DNA of 64,000 nucleotides. Origin: Pseudomonas sp. ADAK13. GTDB lineage: Bacteria > Pseudomonadota > Gammaproteobacteria > Pseudomonadales > Pseudomonadaceae. Position 1 is the first letter of the stretch, and each line of letters starts with the position of its first letter. Of the stretch, positions 44,962-53,326 are shown in pieces. The stretch is from the NCBI RefSeq assembly GCF_012935715.1, contig NZ_CP052860.1, positions 4,960,001-5,024,000 of the forward strand, read 5' to 3'. The position numbers and the translations under genes are program-made. The notes beneath the pieces are model-generated. The model was not told where the DNA came from. It ran no database searches and saw only the letters and a list, made by a program, of their open reading frames with translations.

Positions 44962-46086
44962 TCACGCCCCCACCAACGGCAGCGAAAAACTGAAAACCGC
45001 CCCACACGGCTCAAGATTCTGCGCCCAGATATCCCCATGATGCCGACCAATAATGTTCTTGCACAACGCCAACCCAATCCCGTTACCACCCACCTTCGAC
45101 GAAAAGAACCCGTCAAAGATTTTCTCCCGCGCCACAGCCTGAATCCCACGCCCACAATCCTCGACACTCAACCGCGCCACGCCTCCATCCCGACAGGTAT
45201 GCAACCGCAGCACCCGACGCTCAAGGGGCAGCTCGCTCATCTCTTCGATGGCATTGAACGCCAGGTTCAGAATCACCTGTCCAATCAACACCCTCTCACA
45301 CTGCACCATCAGCGGCTCCGCGCTCGGGATGATCTCCAGCCGCACCTGGCCGGGCTCGGCCCGCAGGCTGATGAAGTACTGGGTCTCGTGCAGCAACTCA
45401 TTCAAGTCCACCAACTCGGCGCTCTGCTCCAGCTTGACCACGTAATCACGCACACTCTTGATGATCAATGAAGCGTGCTCCACCTGCCGCACGGCACTTT
45501 GCAGCCCCCAGTTCACCCCCTGGTCGGCACTGTGGGTATCACCCAGGCGAATCAACACCCCTTCGATAAAATTGCGGATGGCCGCCAGCGGCTGGCTCAG
45601 CTCATGGGCAATCGCCACAGCCATCTCGCCCATGGCGTTATAGCGCGCCAGATATTCAAGCTGTTGCTCGCTGACACGCCGGGCTTCCTCAGCGCGGATC
45701 AAGTCGCGCTTGACCTTGTCTTCCCGGGAAATATCGCGGAACTGCACCATCAGCACATCGCGCCCGTCCAGGTGCACCAGCGTCGCAACAGCCTCCGAAA
45801 GAATCTCCACACCGGCCTTGGAGCGGTAACACCATTCGATGGTGCGCTGGCCGCTGCGGGCCGCGCGTTCCAGCCAGCGCAGGCCGATGGACCGCTTGTA
45901 CTTCGGCGCATCGCGGGTCATGTCCGGGGCTTTCAGCGGGATCAGTTCTTCCAGGGTAAAACCCAGTGCCGACAGCGCGGCGGTGTTGGCCCAGAGGATG
46001 TCCTTGCTCTGCGCATCATGAAGGATGGTGCAGATCGGCATGGCTTCGATCAGGGTGTGGAAATCATGGTGATTGGGTTGATACAT
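44962..46086 (-). CDS. PAS-domain sensor histidine kinase (IacS-like)
   Basis: 374 residues without membrane segments, so cytoplasmic. One PAS domain (about 8-120: FHTLIEAMPICTILHDAQSKDILWANTAALSALGFTLEEL ... VQFRDISRE) is followed by a HisKA-type dimerisation helix with H161 in AIAHELSQPLAAIRNFIEGVL, and an HATPase domain (VLNLAFNAIEEM N-box, VEDCGRGIQ, GGNGIGLALCKNIIGRHHGDIW). The architecture is FixL/TodS-like. It diverges from iacA, and its only unpaired partner in the window is the FixJ-type regulator at 54847. Kinase/regulator pairs of this type accompany iac genes in other bacteria. It may sense indole-3-acetate or a derivative; that is inference. Confidence 0.78.
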   Translation of the reverse strand: MYQPNHHDFHTLIEAMPICTILHDAQSKDILWANTAALSALGFTLEELIPLKAPDMTRDAPKYKRSIGLRWLERAARSGQRTIEWCYRSKAGVEILSEAVATLVHLDGRDVLMVQFRDISREDKVKRDLIRAEEARRVSEQQLEYLARYNAMGEMAVAIAHELSQPLAAIRNFIEGVLIRLGDTHSADQGVNWGLQSAVRQVEHASLIIKSVRDYVVKLEQSAELVDLNELLHETQYFISLRAEPGQVRLEIIPSAEPLMVQCERVLIGQVILNLAFNAIEEMSELPLERRVLRLHTCRDGGVARLSVEDCGRGIQAVAREKIFDGFFSSKVGGNGIGLALCKNIIGRHHGDIWAQNLEPCGAVFSFSLPLVGA

Positions 46087-46176
46087 CGCGTAGCCCTTGG
46101 CGGTGGAGGGGACGACTACAGTGGCAAGTTATACCGGTTTGCCTGCGCGGGCACGCTCAGAAGTTATCGGGGGCGC

Positions 46177-46213
46177 ACTAGGGGATTTCTTTAGCCAGGG
46201 GGCGGCACGCCCC
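46177..46213 (+). promoter_or_regulatory. iacA promoter region: response-regulator site candidate and palindrome
   Basis: ACTAGGGGATTTCTTTA (46177-46193) agrees at 15 of 17 positions with ACTAGGTGGTTTCTTTA on the minus strand at 55570-55586, upstream of the response-regulator gene. The two lie 104 and 117 bp from their respective starts and each points to its gene. A GGGGCG-GCA-CGCCCC palindrome follows at 46199-46213. The agreement suggests one regulator binding both, probably the FixJ-type protein itself. Confidence 0.5.
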
Positions 46214-46297
46214 AATAGTTGACGGCGGATGGGCTTTTTACACTGGACCCATCAACGCCGGCCACGGCGTCCATAACAACGACAACGGAGAAAGCCC

Positions 46298-47446
46298 ATG
46301 CTGCGTTCGGCCCTCGTGCAACCAGACGCTTTACCCGACGTGCAGCCCGCGCTGTTCCAGCAGGTGCTGGACGAGGTGCGCCAGCGCCGCGATGAGTTCG
46401 ATGCCTGCTCCCATGTGCCACGGGACATGATCGAACGCTTCAAGCAGGTGGGCATCTACCGGGCCGCCACGCCGCGTTGTTTCGGCGGCGATGCCCTGGC
46501 CCCGGCGACGTTTTTGCAGATGATCGAGCGTATTGCCGAAGCCGACGGTTCGGCCGGCTGGGTCGCCAGTTTCGGCAGCGCCGGGGTGTACCTGGCAGCC
46601 TTGCCCAAGGAGACCCTCGCCGAGCTGTATGCCGACAGCCCCGACCTGGTGTTTGCCGGTGGGTTGTTCCCGTTGCAGCCGGCAGAAACCGTCGACGGCG
46701 GCTGGCAGGTCAACGGCACCTGGAAGTTTGCCAGCGGCTGCAAAGGCGCCGATCTGCTGGGCGTAGGCATCGGTGCCGCGGGCGGCAAGCCACGCACCGC
46801 CGTGTTCAAGCCAGGCCAGGTGGAAATCATCGAAAACTGGGACGTGGTCGGCCTCAAGGGCACCGGCAGCCATGACCTGCGCGTCACCGACCAATACGTC
46901 GACGAGCGCTGGACGTTCATCCGTGGTGGCGCCGCCACCGTCGACGAGCCGCTGTTCCGTTACCCGTCGATCGCCTACGCCGCCCAGGTGCTGGCGGTGG
47001 TCAACCTGGGCCTGGCCCGGGCCGCCCTCGATGAAATCAGCGCCATGGCCAGCGGCAGCGGCATCACCGGCGCGCCGAAGCTGGCGGACCGCGCCTACGT
47101 GCGCATCGAAATCGCCAAGGCCGAAGCCCGGCTGAGCGCCGCCCGTGGCTTCTTCTACGGCGCCACCGAACAAGTGTGGAACTCGATCCTCGCCGGCAAC
47201 CCGGTCACGCCCGAGCAGACCAGCCTGCTGCGCCTGACCGCCATACACGTCTCCCAGGCCGGCGCCGCCGTGGTGCAGAGCGCCTACAGCCTGGCGGGCA
47301 CCACCGCGATTTACCTGCGCCACCCGCTGCAACGCTACCTGCGCGACGCCATGGTGGTTACCCAGCACGCCTTCCTCAGCGAAGGCCTGTACGACGGCGC
47401 GGGCTCGGTGTTCCTCGGCGTTCCGCCATTCCCTGGCTACATCTGA
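46298..47446 (+). CDS. iacA: Indole-3-acetate monooxygenase IacA (acyl-CoA dehydrogenase fold)
   Basis: 382 residues of the flavin-dependent acyl-CoA dehydrogenase / HpaB-like superfamily: FGGDALAPATFLQMIERIAEADGSAGWVASFGSAGVYLA and the C-terminal YSLAGTTAIYLRHPLQRYLRDAMVVTQHAF (DH-type flavin monooxygenase). IacA hydroxylates indole-3-acetate at C2 using reduced flavin, presumably from IacG, and related enzymes turn indole into indigo. Leads the run iacA-B-I-H-C-D with tight spacing. The set of neighbours (IacB, amidase, Rieske pair, SDR, reductase) makes the assignment firm. Confidence 0.85.
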   Translation: MLRSALVQPDALPDVQPALFQQVLDEVRQRRDEFDACSHVPRDMIERFKQVGIYRAATPRCFGGDALAPATFLQMIERIAEADGSAGWVASFGSAGVYLAALPKETLAELYADSPDLVFAGGLFPLQPAETVDGGWQVNGTWKFASGCKGADLLGVGIGAAGGKPRTAVFKPGQVEIIENWDVVGLKGTGSHDLRVTDQYVDERWTFIRGGAATVDEPLFRYPSIAYAAQVLAVVNLGLARAALDEISAMASGSGITGAPKLADRAYVRIEIAKAEARLSAARGFFYGATEQVWNSILAGNPVTPEQTSLLRLTAIHVSQAGAAVVQSAYSLAGTTAIYLRHPLQRYLRDAMVVTQHAFLSEGLYDGAGSVFLGVPPFPGYI

Positions 47447-47463
47447 CTTTCAAGGATCAACCC

Positions 47464-47835
47464 ATGTCCCAAGCCACTCAAGAACCGCTGCGCGTTGTGT
47501 TTTGCATCGGCATCACCCAGAACTTTTTCGACCTGCCGACCGGCGAAGGCCTGAGCGTGTGGAAAGGCTTCAGCCAGATGATGGGCGACCTCGGCGCCAT
47601 GCCGGGCATCAATGTGCTCGGGGCGATGGATGACGACCGCTTGATGGTCGGCCCGTCGACCACCGCGCCGTGGACCGTCTACATCATGGCCGACGTGGAT
47701 TGCCACCAGTCGGTGATCGACGCTTGCAACCTGTTTCGCACCACGCCGGTGGGTGAATACAGCCTGTGGCGCTACGCCAGGATCGAGGCGCGTATCGGCC
47801 GGCCGCTGACCATCCCCGACGCGGCCAGGGTGTGA
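47464..47835 (+). CDS. iacB: IacB, small conserved protein of indole-3-acetate catabolism
   Basis: 123 residues: LRVVFCIGITQNFFDLPTGEGLSVWKGFSQMMGDLGAMPGINVLGAMDDDRLMVGPSTTAPW. No catalytic motif is recognised; the fold is unassigned (possibly a ferredoxin-like dimer). The gene always lies next to iacA in iac clusters and its role is unknown. AAGGA precedes the ATG at 47464; the longer open frame from 47176 runs inside iacA and is not coding. Confidence 0.78.
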   Translation: MSQATQEPLRVVFCIGITQNFFDLPTGEGLSVWKGFSQMMGDLGAMPGINVLGAMDDDRLMVGPSTTAPWTVYIMADVDCHQSVIDACNLFRTTPVGEYSLWRYARIEARIGRPLTIPDAARV

Positions 47836-47838
47836 GCC

Positions 47839-48309
47839 ATGGACCTGTTGCAGCGTCTTGAGACCCTTGAAGGGGAGAGCCAGGTCCGGCGCTTGATGGC
47901 GCGCTACATGGACTTGTGCGACGTGCCCCGGGCGGCGATGAACGTTCGCGAGTTGGCCGGGTTGTTCAGCGTGGATGCGGTCTGGGAAGGCATTGGCACA
48001 ACGACTGTGCAAACCTTCGGCCAGCACCGGGGGCGCGACGCGGTGGCGGCGTTTGTCGGCAGCTACCTGCCGCCGTCCGAGCACTTCGCGCTGAACCTGC
48101 ATTACCTCACCAGCGAGTCGATCCAGGTGGACGGCAGCACGGCTGCGGGTCAGTGGATCATGCAGCAGATTTCCACCTACGCCGACCAGCGCAGCGAGTT
48201 GTTCGGCACGCGGCTGAACATCGATTTTCGTCGTGTCGACGGCACCTGGCTGATCGCGCATTTCCGTACGCAGCGCCTGTTCAATACCGTTTTTGGGGTG
48301 AACCCATGA
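47839..48309 (+). CDS. iacI: IacI, SnoaL-like protein
   Basis: 156 residues of the NTF2-like/SnoaL fold: LEGESQVRRLMARYMDLCDVPRAAMNVRELAGLFSVDAVWEG with the aromatic pocket residues typical of small polar-substrate binders. IacI belongs to iac clusters; its step is unproven, and cyclase, hydratase or isomerase roles have been considered for the family. The ATG comes 3 bp after the iacB stop and the stop overlaps iacH as ATGA. Confidence 0.78.
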   Translation: MDLLQRLETLEGESQVRRLMARYMDLCDVPRAAMNVRELAGLFSVDAVWEGIGTTTVQTFGQHRGRDAVAAFVGSYLPPSEHFALNLHYLTSESIQVDGSTAAGQWIMQQISTYADQRSELFGTRLNIDFRRVDGTWLIAHFRTQRLFNTVFGVNP

Positions 48310-49433
48310 GTACCTTCGTCAGCGAATTTTTACTCGGTGGCAGCGGTAAACGCGTGGCCATCAAGGATTCCATCGACATCGCCGGGCACCCGACCCGTTC
48401 CGGCAGCCGTGCCTTTGCCGACGCATCGCCCGCGACCCGGCATGCGGACGTGGTGCAGTTGGCGCTCGACGCCGGCTGGCAGATCGTCGGCAAGACCAAC
48501 CTGCATGAACTGGCATTCGGCGTCACCGGTATCAACGACTGGAGTGGTACGCCGATCAATCCCCAGGCGCCTGACCGGGTGCCGGGCGGTTCGTCCAGCG
48601 GTTCGGCGGCGGCGGTTGCGGCAGGCCTGGCGGATATCGCCATCGGCACCGACACCGGCGGCTCGGTGCGGGTGCCGGCGGCGTGCTGCGGGATTGCCGG
48701 GTTGAAACCGACTTACGGGCGAGTCAGCCGGGCGGGTGCCCAACCGGCAATGTCCAGTCTCGACTGTGTCGGGCCGTTTGCCGCGAACATGCAGGACCTG
48801 ATTGAAGCGATGCAGGTGATTTGCCCGGGCTTCGAGCCGCAGGCTGCACCGACTGGCAGTGCTCATGTGGGCTTTCTGGATGTGGCCTGTGAGCCATGGC
48901 TGCAGGCGAGCCTGATGGCCGCCGTCGACGCTGCCGGCTGGCGTCAACAGCGCCTGCACCTGGACGATTTCGATGCGGCGTTCGGCGCCGGCCTGACGGT
49001 GATCAATGTCGAAAACTGGGCGGCCTTCGGTCACCTCACCGGCAAGGGCCTGATCGGCGCCGACGTCGAACAACGCCTGCTCGCCGCCAGCCGCACCAGC
49101 GCCGCTGATTTGGCCCAGGCCGAAGGCGTACGCAGCCGTTTCAGTCACCAGGTGGATGCCGCGCTCGAAACGTTTTCCGTGTTGCTGTTGCCGACCCTGC
49201 CAGACCTGCCACCGACCCTGGCCGAAGCCCGCAACGGCAGCCAGGCCGTGGCCGGCATGACGCCGCTGGTGCGGCCCTTCAACCTCAGCGGCCACCCGGC
49301 GCTGACGGTGCCGGTCACCCTGGTCGACAGCGGGCTGAAGGTGGGCCTGCAGATTGTCGGCCGCAAGGGCCAGGACGAATGGGTGTGTGCCCTCGGCGCA
49401 CAACTGCAGCAGAGCATCACGGCTCACCAATAA
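48306..49433 (+). CDS. iacH: IacH, amidase-signature hydrolase
   Basis: 375 residues. The amidase Ser-cisSer-Lys triad is visible: K20 in RVAIKDSIDI, the serine cluster GGSSSGSAAAVAAG (96-100) and the nucleophile S120 in GTDTGGSVRVPA. It presumably hydrolyses an amide formed during opening of the indole ring or releases IAA from conjugates; the exact substrate is not settled. ATG at 48306 overlaps the iacI stop (ATGA), a strong sign of coupling. Confidence 0.8.
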   Translation: MSTFVSEFLLGGSGKRVAIKDSIDIAGHPTRSGSRAFADASPATRHADVVQLALDAGWQIVGKTNLHELAFGVTGINDWSGTPINPQAPDRVPGGSSSGSAAAVAAGLADIAIGTDTGGSVRVPAACCGIAGLKPTYGRVSRAGAQPAMSSLDCVGPFAANMQDLIEAMQVICPGFEPQAAPTGSAHVGFLDVACEPWLQASLMAAVDAAGWRQQRLHLDDFDAAFGAGLTVINVENWAAFGHLTGKGLIGADVEQRLLAASRTSAADLAQAEGVRSRFSHQVDAALETFSVLLLPTLPDLPPTLAEARNGSQAVAGMTPLVRPFNLSGHPALTVPVTLVDSGLKVGLQIVGRKGQDEWVCALGAQLQQSITAHQ

Positions 49434-49457
49434 GAACAACGCCTTGAGGAGGGCTCC

Positions 49458-50741
49458 ATGAGTACCCATGAATACCGGCTGATTGCCAAATCCAAGAGCC
49501 TCGACGAACTGGTCAGGCACGACCGCGTCGATGTCTCGCTGTACAACGACCCGGCGCTGTTCGAAGCCGAACTGGAAAAGATCTTCTACCGCACCTGGGT
49601 CTGGGTCGCCCATGAAAGCGAAGTGCGCAACAGCGGCGACTTCAAGACCGCCACCATCGGCCGCCGCCCGGTGATCGTGGTGCGCGACAAGAAAGGCGCG
49701 ATCAACGTGCTGGAGAACCGTTGCCGCCACCGTGGCGCCACGGTCTGCGAAAAGCACAAGGGCAACGCCACCGGCTTCACTTGCCCGTATCACAGCTGGT
49801 CCTATGGTTTGGACGGCAAGCTGCGGGCGCTGCCGTACCCGGATGGCTACGAAGGCATTCTGGAGAAATCCGAATTACCCCTGACCAGCCTGCGGGTCGA
49901 CAGCTACGCCGGGATGGTATTCGCCAGCTACAACGACGACATCGAGCCGTTGGCCGACTTCCTCGGCGGCGCCAAACACTGGATGGACCTGTTCATGAAG
50001 CAGGGCGCCGGCTACCCGATCAAGACCCAGGGCGAACACAAATTCAGCTTCAAGGGCAACTGGAAGATCCAGCTGGAAAACACCACCGACGGCTATCACT
50101 TCCCCATCGTGCACAAGTCGTTCATGTCGTCGGTGGATGCCGAAACCTCGGAAATGCTTTCGTTCATGACCGACGAGCAAGCCGTCACCCATTCCCTGGG
50201 CAATGGCCACAGCGTGATGGTGATGGTGCCCGAGCATGTCGACCTGGACCACGATGACGGTACCGAGCCGTTGCAGGAGCGCTTCGCCCACGTCACCGAA
50301 GAACTGTCGAAAACCATGGAGCCGGCGCAGGTGCGGCGCATCGTGCGTTCACTGCATGGCGCCGGGTTCAACCTCAACCTGTTTCCCAACGTCGCCATGT
50401 CGATGTCGTTCTTCCGGGTGCTGCGGCCGGTGTCGGTCACCGAGACCGAAATCCGCCACGTTGCCCTCGGCATGGACGGCGGCCCGCAGATTGCCAACCG
50501 TGAGCGCCTGCGCATCCACGAACACTTCCAGGGCCCGTTCGGCTTTGGCAGCCCCGATGACGCCGAGGCCTGGGACCGGGTGCAACGCGGTTCGTATGCC
50601 GGCGTGGATGCACCGATCCTGGTCAACCGCGGCCTGAACCGCGAAGTGCTGGCCGACAACGGCGATAAGGTTTCCCACGCCACCGATGAAGGCGGCATGC
50701 GCGGGGCCTATGACATGTGGAAAAGGATGATGAGCCAATGA
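49458..50741 (+). CDS. iacC: Rieske non-haem iron oxygenase large subunit IacC
   Basis: 427 residues. N-terminal Rieske domain with C89/H91 (CRH) and C109/H112 (CPYHSW), C-terminal mononuclear iron domain with the motif ENTTDGYHFPIVH (D211, H214, H219). It is the alpha subunit of a ring-hydroxylating dioxygenase of the iac pathway, which converts the oxindole intermediate towards catechol, with IacD and reductase IacF. GGAGG precedes the ATG. The stop overlaps iacD. Confidence 0.87.
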   Translation: MSTHEYRLIAKSKSLDELVRHDRVDVSLYNDPALFEAELEKIFYRTWVWVAHESEVRNSGDFKTATIGRRPVIVVRDKKGAINVLENRCRHRGATVCEKHKGNATGFTCPYHSWSYGLDGKLRALPYPDGYEGILEKSELPLTSLRVDSYAGMVFASYNDDIEPLADFLGGAKHWMDLFMKQGAGYPIKTQGEHKFSFKGNWKIQLENTTDGYHFPIVHKSFMSSVDAETSEMLSFMTDEQAVTHSLGNGHSVMVMVPEHVDLDHDDGTEPLQERFAHVTEELSKTMEPAQVRRIVRSLHGAGFNLNLFPNVAMSMSFFRVLRPVSVTETEIRHVALGMDGGPQIANRERLRIHEHFQGPFGFGSPDDAEAWDRVQRGSYAGVDAPILVNRGLNREVLADNGDKVSHATDEGGMRGAYDMWKRMMSQ

Positions 50742-51229
50742 ACACGCTGACTGGTTTTACTACACCGCTGGCCCAGGCCGTCGAATTCATCTGGCGTGAA
50801 GCCGAACTGCTGGACCACAAGGACTATGTGCAATGGGCGGCGTTGTGGAGCGAGAGCGGGCGCTACGTCGTGCCGATCGACCCGGACACCGACGATTTTG
50901 AAGCCAGCCTCAACTACGCCTACGACGGCGCGCGCCTGCGTGGTTTGCGGATTGAGCGGCTGACGGCGGGGTATTCGCCGTCGGCGGTGGATGCGGCGAA
51001 AACCGTGCGCAGCGTGTCGCGATTCACGCTGGTGGAAGCGGCGGGAGAGGTGGTGGAGGTCAACTGCGCGCAGTTGCTCTATGCCTACAAGCGCGGGGTG
51101 CACACGCCGTTCGTGGCCGACCTGAATTACCGCATTCGCTTCAGCGCCGGCACGGCGACCCTGGAGCGCAAGGTGGTGCGGCTGATCAACTCCACCGACA
51201 GCCTGAGTGCACTCGGCTTTCTGTTGTAA
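50738..51229 (+). CDS. iacD: Rieske oxygenase small subunit IacD
   Basis: 163 residues of the ring-hydroxylating dioxygenase beta-subunit (SnoaL-like) family: AVEFIWREAELLDHKDYVQWAALWSESGRYVVPID and the C-terminal NYRIRFSAGTATLERKVVRLINSTDS. It assembles with IacC in the alpha3beta3 complex. ATG at 50738 overlaps the iacC stop as ATGA; the frame upstream is not coding. Confidence 0.87.
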   Translation: MNTLTGFTTPLAQAVEFIWREAELLDHKDYVQWAALWSESGRYVVPIDPDTDDFEASLNYAYDGARLRGLRIERLTAGYSPSAVDAAKTVRSVSRFTLVEAAGEVVEVNCAQLLYAYKRGVHTPFVADLNYRIRFSAGTATLERKVVRLINSTDSLSALGFLL

Positions 51230-51256
51230 GCAATATCCAAACAACGACACAAAACC

Positions 51257-51420
51257 AATGTGGGAGCGGACTTGCTGTGCTGAGCGGGCTTGCAGGGGTG
51301 AGCGGGCTTGCTGTGGTGAGCGGGCTTGCCCCGCGCTGGGCTGCGAAGCAGCCCCATCAATCTGTGGTGAACCCGACGGGGGACAACCCCCCTCACCACA
51401 GCAAGCCCGCTCCCACAGTT
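51257..51420. repeat. REP palindrome cluster between iacD and iacE
   Basis: Three tandem short units of GAGCGGGCTTGC(TGTGGT) are followed by the same nested palindrome found at 38694-38820, with the TGGGCTGCGAAGCAGCCCCA centre and a right end complementary to the start. It may stabilise the iacABIHCD mRNA. Confidence 0.7.
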
Positions 51421-51437
51421 GAGATGAGGACATCCTG

Positions 51438-52178
51438 ATGAACCGAATCGCGCTTGTAACCGGCGCCTCCCGTGGCCTCGGCGAATGCATCGCCCGGCGC
51501 CTGCACGCCGCCGGCTACCGCGTGGGCCTGGCAGATGTGCGTCTGGACGGCGTGCAGCGGCTGGCTTCTGAACTCGACACCAGCGGCGAAACCGCCGTCG
51601 CTATCGAGCTGGATGTGCGCAACAAAACCGATTTTATCCGCGCCCGGGATCTGCTGTCTGAGCGCTGGGGCGGCACCGATATCCTGGTGAACAACGCCGG
51701 GGTGTCGAAAGTCGCGGCGCTGATGGACATCACGCCCGAGGAGTTCGACGAGTCGATGGCGATCAACCTGCGGGGCACGTTCGTGGCCTGCCAGGTGTTC
51801 GGCGCGCACTTCGCCGAGCGGGGGTTTGGGCGCATCGTCAACATCGCCTCCCTGGCCGGCCAGAACGGCGGCACCGCCACCGGCGCGCATTACGCCGCGG
51901 CCAAGGGCGGCGTGGCCACACTGACCAAGGTCTTCGCCCGTGAACTGGCGCCCCGGGGTGTGACGGTCAACAGCATCTCGCCAGGCCCGCTGGACTTGCC
52001 AGTAGTGCGCGAAACCGTGGCCCCGGAGCGCCTGGAGCAGATCCTCAAGATCATCCCCACGGGCACCCTCGGCGACCCGCACACCATCGCCGACACCGTG
52101 CTGCTGTTGATTGCCGACCATGCCGCTTCGGTAACGGGTGCGTGCTGGGACATCAACGGTGGCCTGTTCATGCGCTAG
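51438..52178 (+). CDS. iacE: Short-chain dehydrogenase IacE
   Basis: 246 residues, classical SDR. TGASRGLG (8-15), NNAG (85-88), catalytic S138, Y152 and K156 (HYAAAKGG). IacE acts on 2-hydroxy-indole-3-acetate in the iac route, leading towards dioxindole-3-acetate. It follows a REP cluster, so it may have its own promoter or depend on read-through from iacD. Confidence 0.82.
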   Translation: MNRIALVTGASRGLGECIARRLHAAGYRVGLADVRLDGVQRLASELDTSGETAVAIELDVRNKTDFIRARDLLSERWGGTDILVNNAGVSKVAALMDITPEEFDESMAINLRGTFVACQVFGAHFAERGFGRIVNIASLAGQNGGTATGAHYAAAKGGVATLTKVFARELAPRGVTVNSISPGPLDLPVVRETVAPERLEQILKIIPTGTLGDPHTIADTVLLLIADHAASVTGACWDINGGLFMR

Positions 52179-52184
52179 TCACCC

Positions 52185-52275
52185 CTGTGGTGCTTGTCCC
52201 CCTTTGGGGTGCGAAGCGCACCCAAGAGAGTGGGCCTGCTGCGCAGGCCAACGGGAGCAAGCTCCCTCGCCACAG
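52185..52275. repeat. REP palindrome between iacE and iacF
   Basis: CTGTGG at the left pairs with CCACAG at the right around inner palindromes; the right end GGGAGCAAGCTCCCTCGCC matches the palindrome at 39378-39475. Confidence 0.6.
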
Positions 52276-52315
52276 GAATAGCGTTCAACCGAAACAACTG
52301 TATTCAGGTGCTGCA

Positions 52316-53266
52316 ATGATGAAGGTGAAGATCGAACGCATCGTCGACGAAGCGCTGGATATCCGTTCCTTTCGCCTCGTGCGCAGTGACGGCCAGCCCC
52401 TCGACAGTTATGAACCGGGGGCCCATGTGGACATCACCGGGCCCACCGGTGTCACCCGTCAATATTCCCTGTGCAGCCCGCCCCATGATGGCCGCGCGTA
52501 CCTGGTGGCGGTAAAGAAGGAAGCGCAATCCCGGGGCGGCTCCCTGGCCCTGCACGAGCAGGTGCAAGAGGGCATGGAGCTGGAGATGGGCGCGCCGCGC
52601 AACCTGTTCCGCCTCGACCCCGAAGCGCCGGCCCATGCGTTGTTTGCCGCCGGTATCGGGGTGACGCCGCTGTTGAGCATGGCCTATCGACTGGCCGACA
52701 GTGGCCAGCCGTGGCGCCTGCATTATTTTGCACGTTCGGCGCAGTACGCGGCGTTTACCCAGCTGCTGGCCGATACGTTCGGCGAGCATGTGCAGTTTCA
52801 CTATGGCGTCGAACCGGGCGCACTGGATGCGGCCTTGAGCGGCTGTCTGGAGCAGGCCGGTGATGCGGCCCACGTCTACACCTGCGGCCCGGCGCCGTTC
52901 ATGAACAAGGTGGTGGAAGTCGCCGCGCGCAGCCGTCCCGGGGAGGCGATTCACCTGGAGCACTTCCAGGCCGACCCGGCGGCGAACGCCGGGCCCAGTG
53001 GTGGTTTTGAAGTGCAACTGGCCAGCTCCGGCGTGGTGCTGAAGATTCCGCCAAATACCAGCCTGGTGGACGTGCTGCAGGCCCACGGTTGCGACATCGA
53101 CACCGAGTGCCGCGAAGGCATCTGCGGCACCTGCATTGTCGAGGTGCTGGAGGGCGTGCCCGAGCATCGTGACCACTGCCTGTCGGCCAAGGAAAAGGCC
53201 GCCAACCGGCAGATTTGCGCGTGTGTTTCCCGGGCGGTTTCCGCTCGTCTGGTATTGGATATTTGA
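52316..53266 (+). CDS. iacF: Rieske oxygenase reductase IacF (ferredoxin reductase)
   Basis: 316 residues of the phthalate-dioxygenase-reductase type. An FMN/FAD domain (GPTGVTRQYSLCSPP), a NAD domain (AGIGVTPLLSMAYRLA ... VYTCGPAPFMNKVVEVAA) and a C-terminal [2Fe-2S] ferredoxin with C..C..C (TECREGICGTCIVEVLEG ... RDHCLS). It supplies electrons to IacCD. ATG at 52316 is used; 52319 is equally possible. The upstream open frame belongs to the REP region. Confidence 0.87.
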   Translation: MMKVKIERIVDEALDIRSFRLVRSDGQPLDSYEPGAHVDITGPTGVTRQYSLCSPPHDGRAYLVAVKKEAQSRGGSLALHEQVQEGMELEMGAPRNLFRLDPEAPAHALFAAGIGVTPLLSMAYRLADSGQPWRLHYFARSAQYAAFTQLLADTFGEHVQFHYGVEPGALDAALSGCLEQAGDAAHVYTCGPAPFMNKVVEVAARSRPGEAIHLEHFQADPAANAGPSGGFEVQLASSGVVLKIPPNTSLVDVLQAHGCDIDTECREGICGTCIVEVLEGVPEHRDHCLSAKEKAANRQICACVSRAVSARLVLDI

Positions 53267-53326
53267 TCGGCAGTGCCAGTAAGATTGCTTGGACCAAAAA
53301 AATAAAAAACGTGAGGCCTTGCGGTC

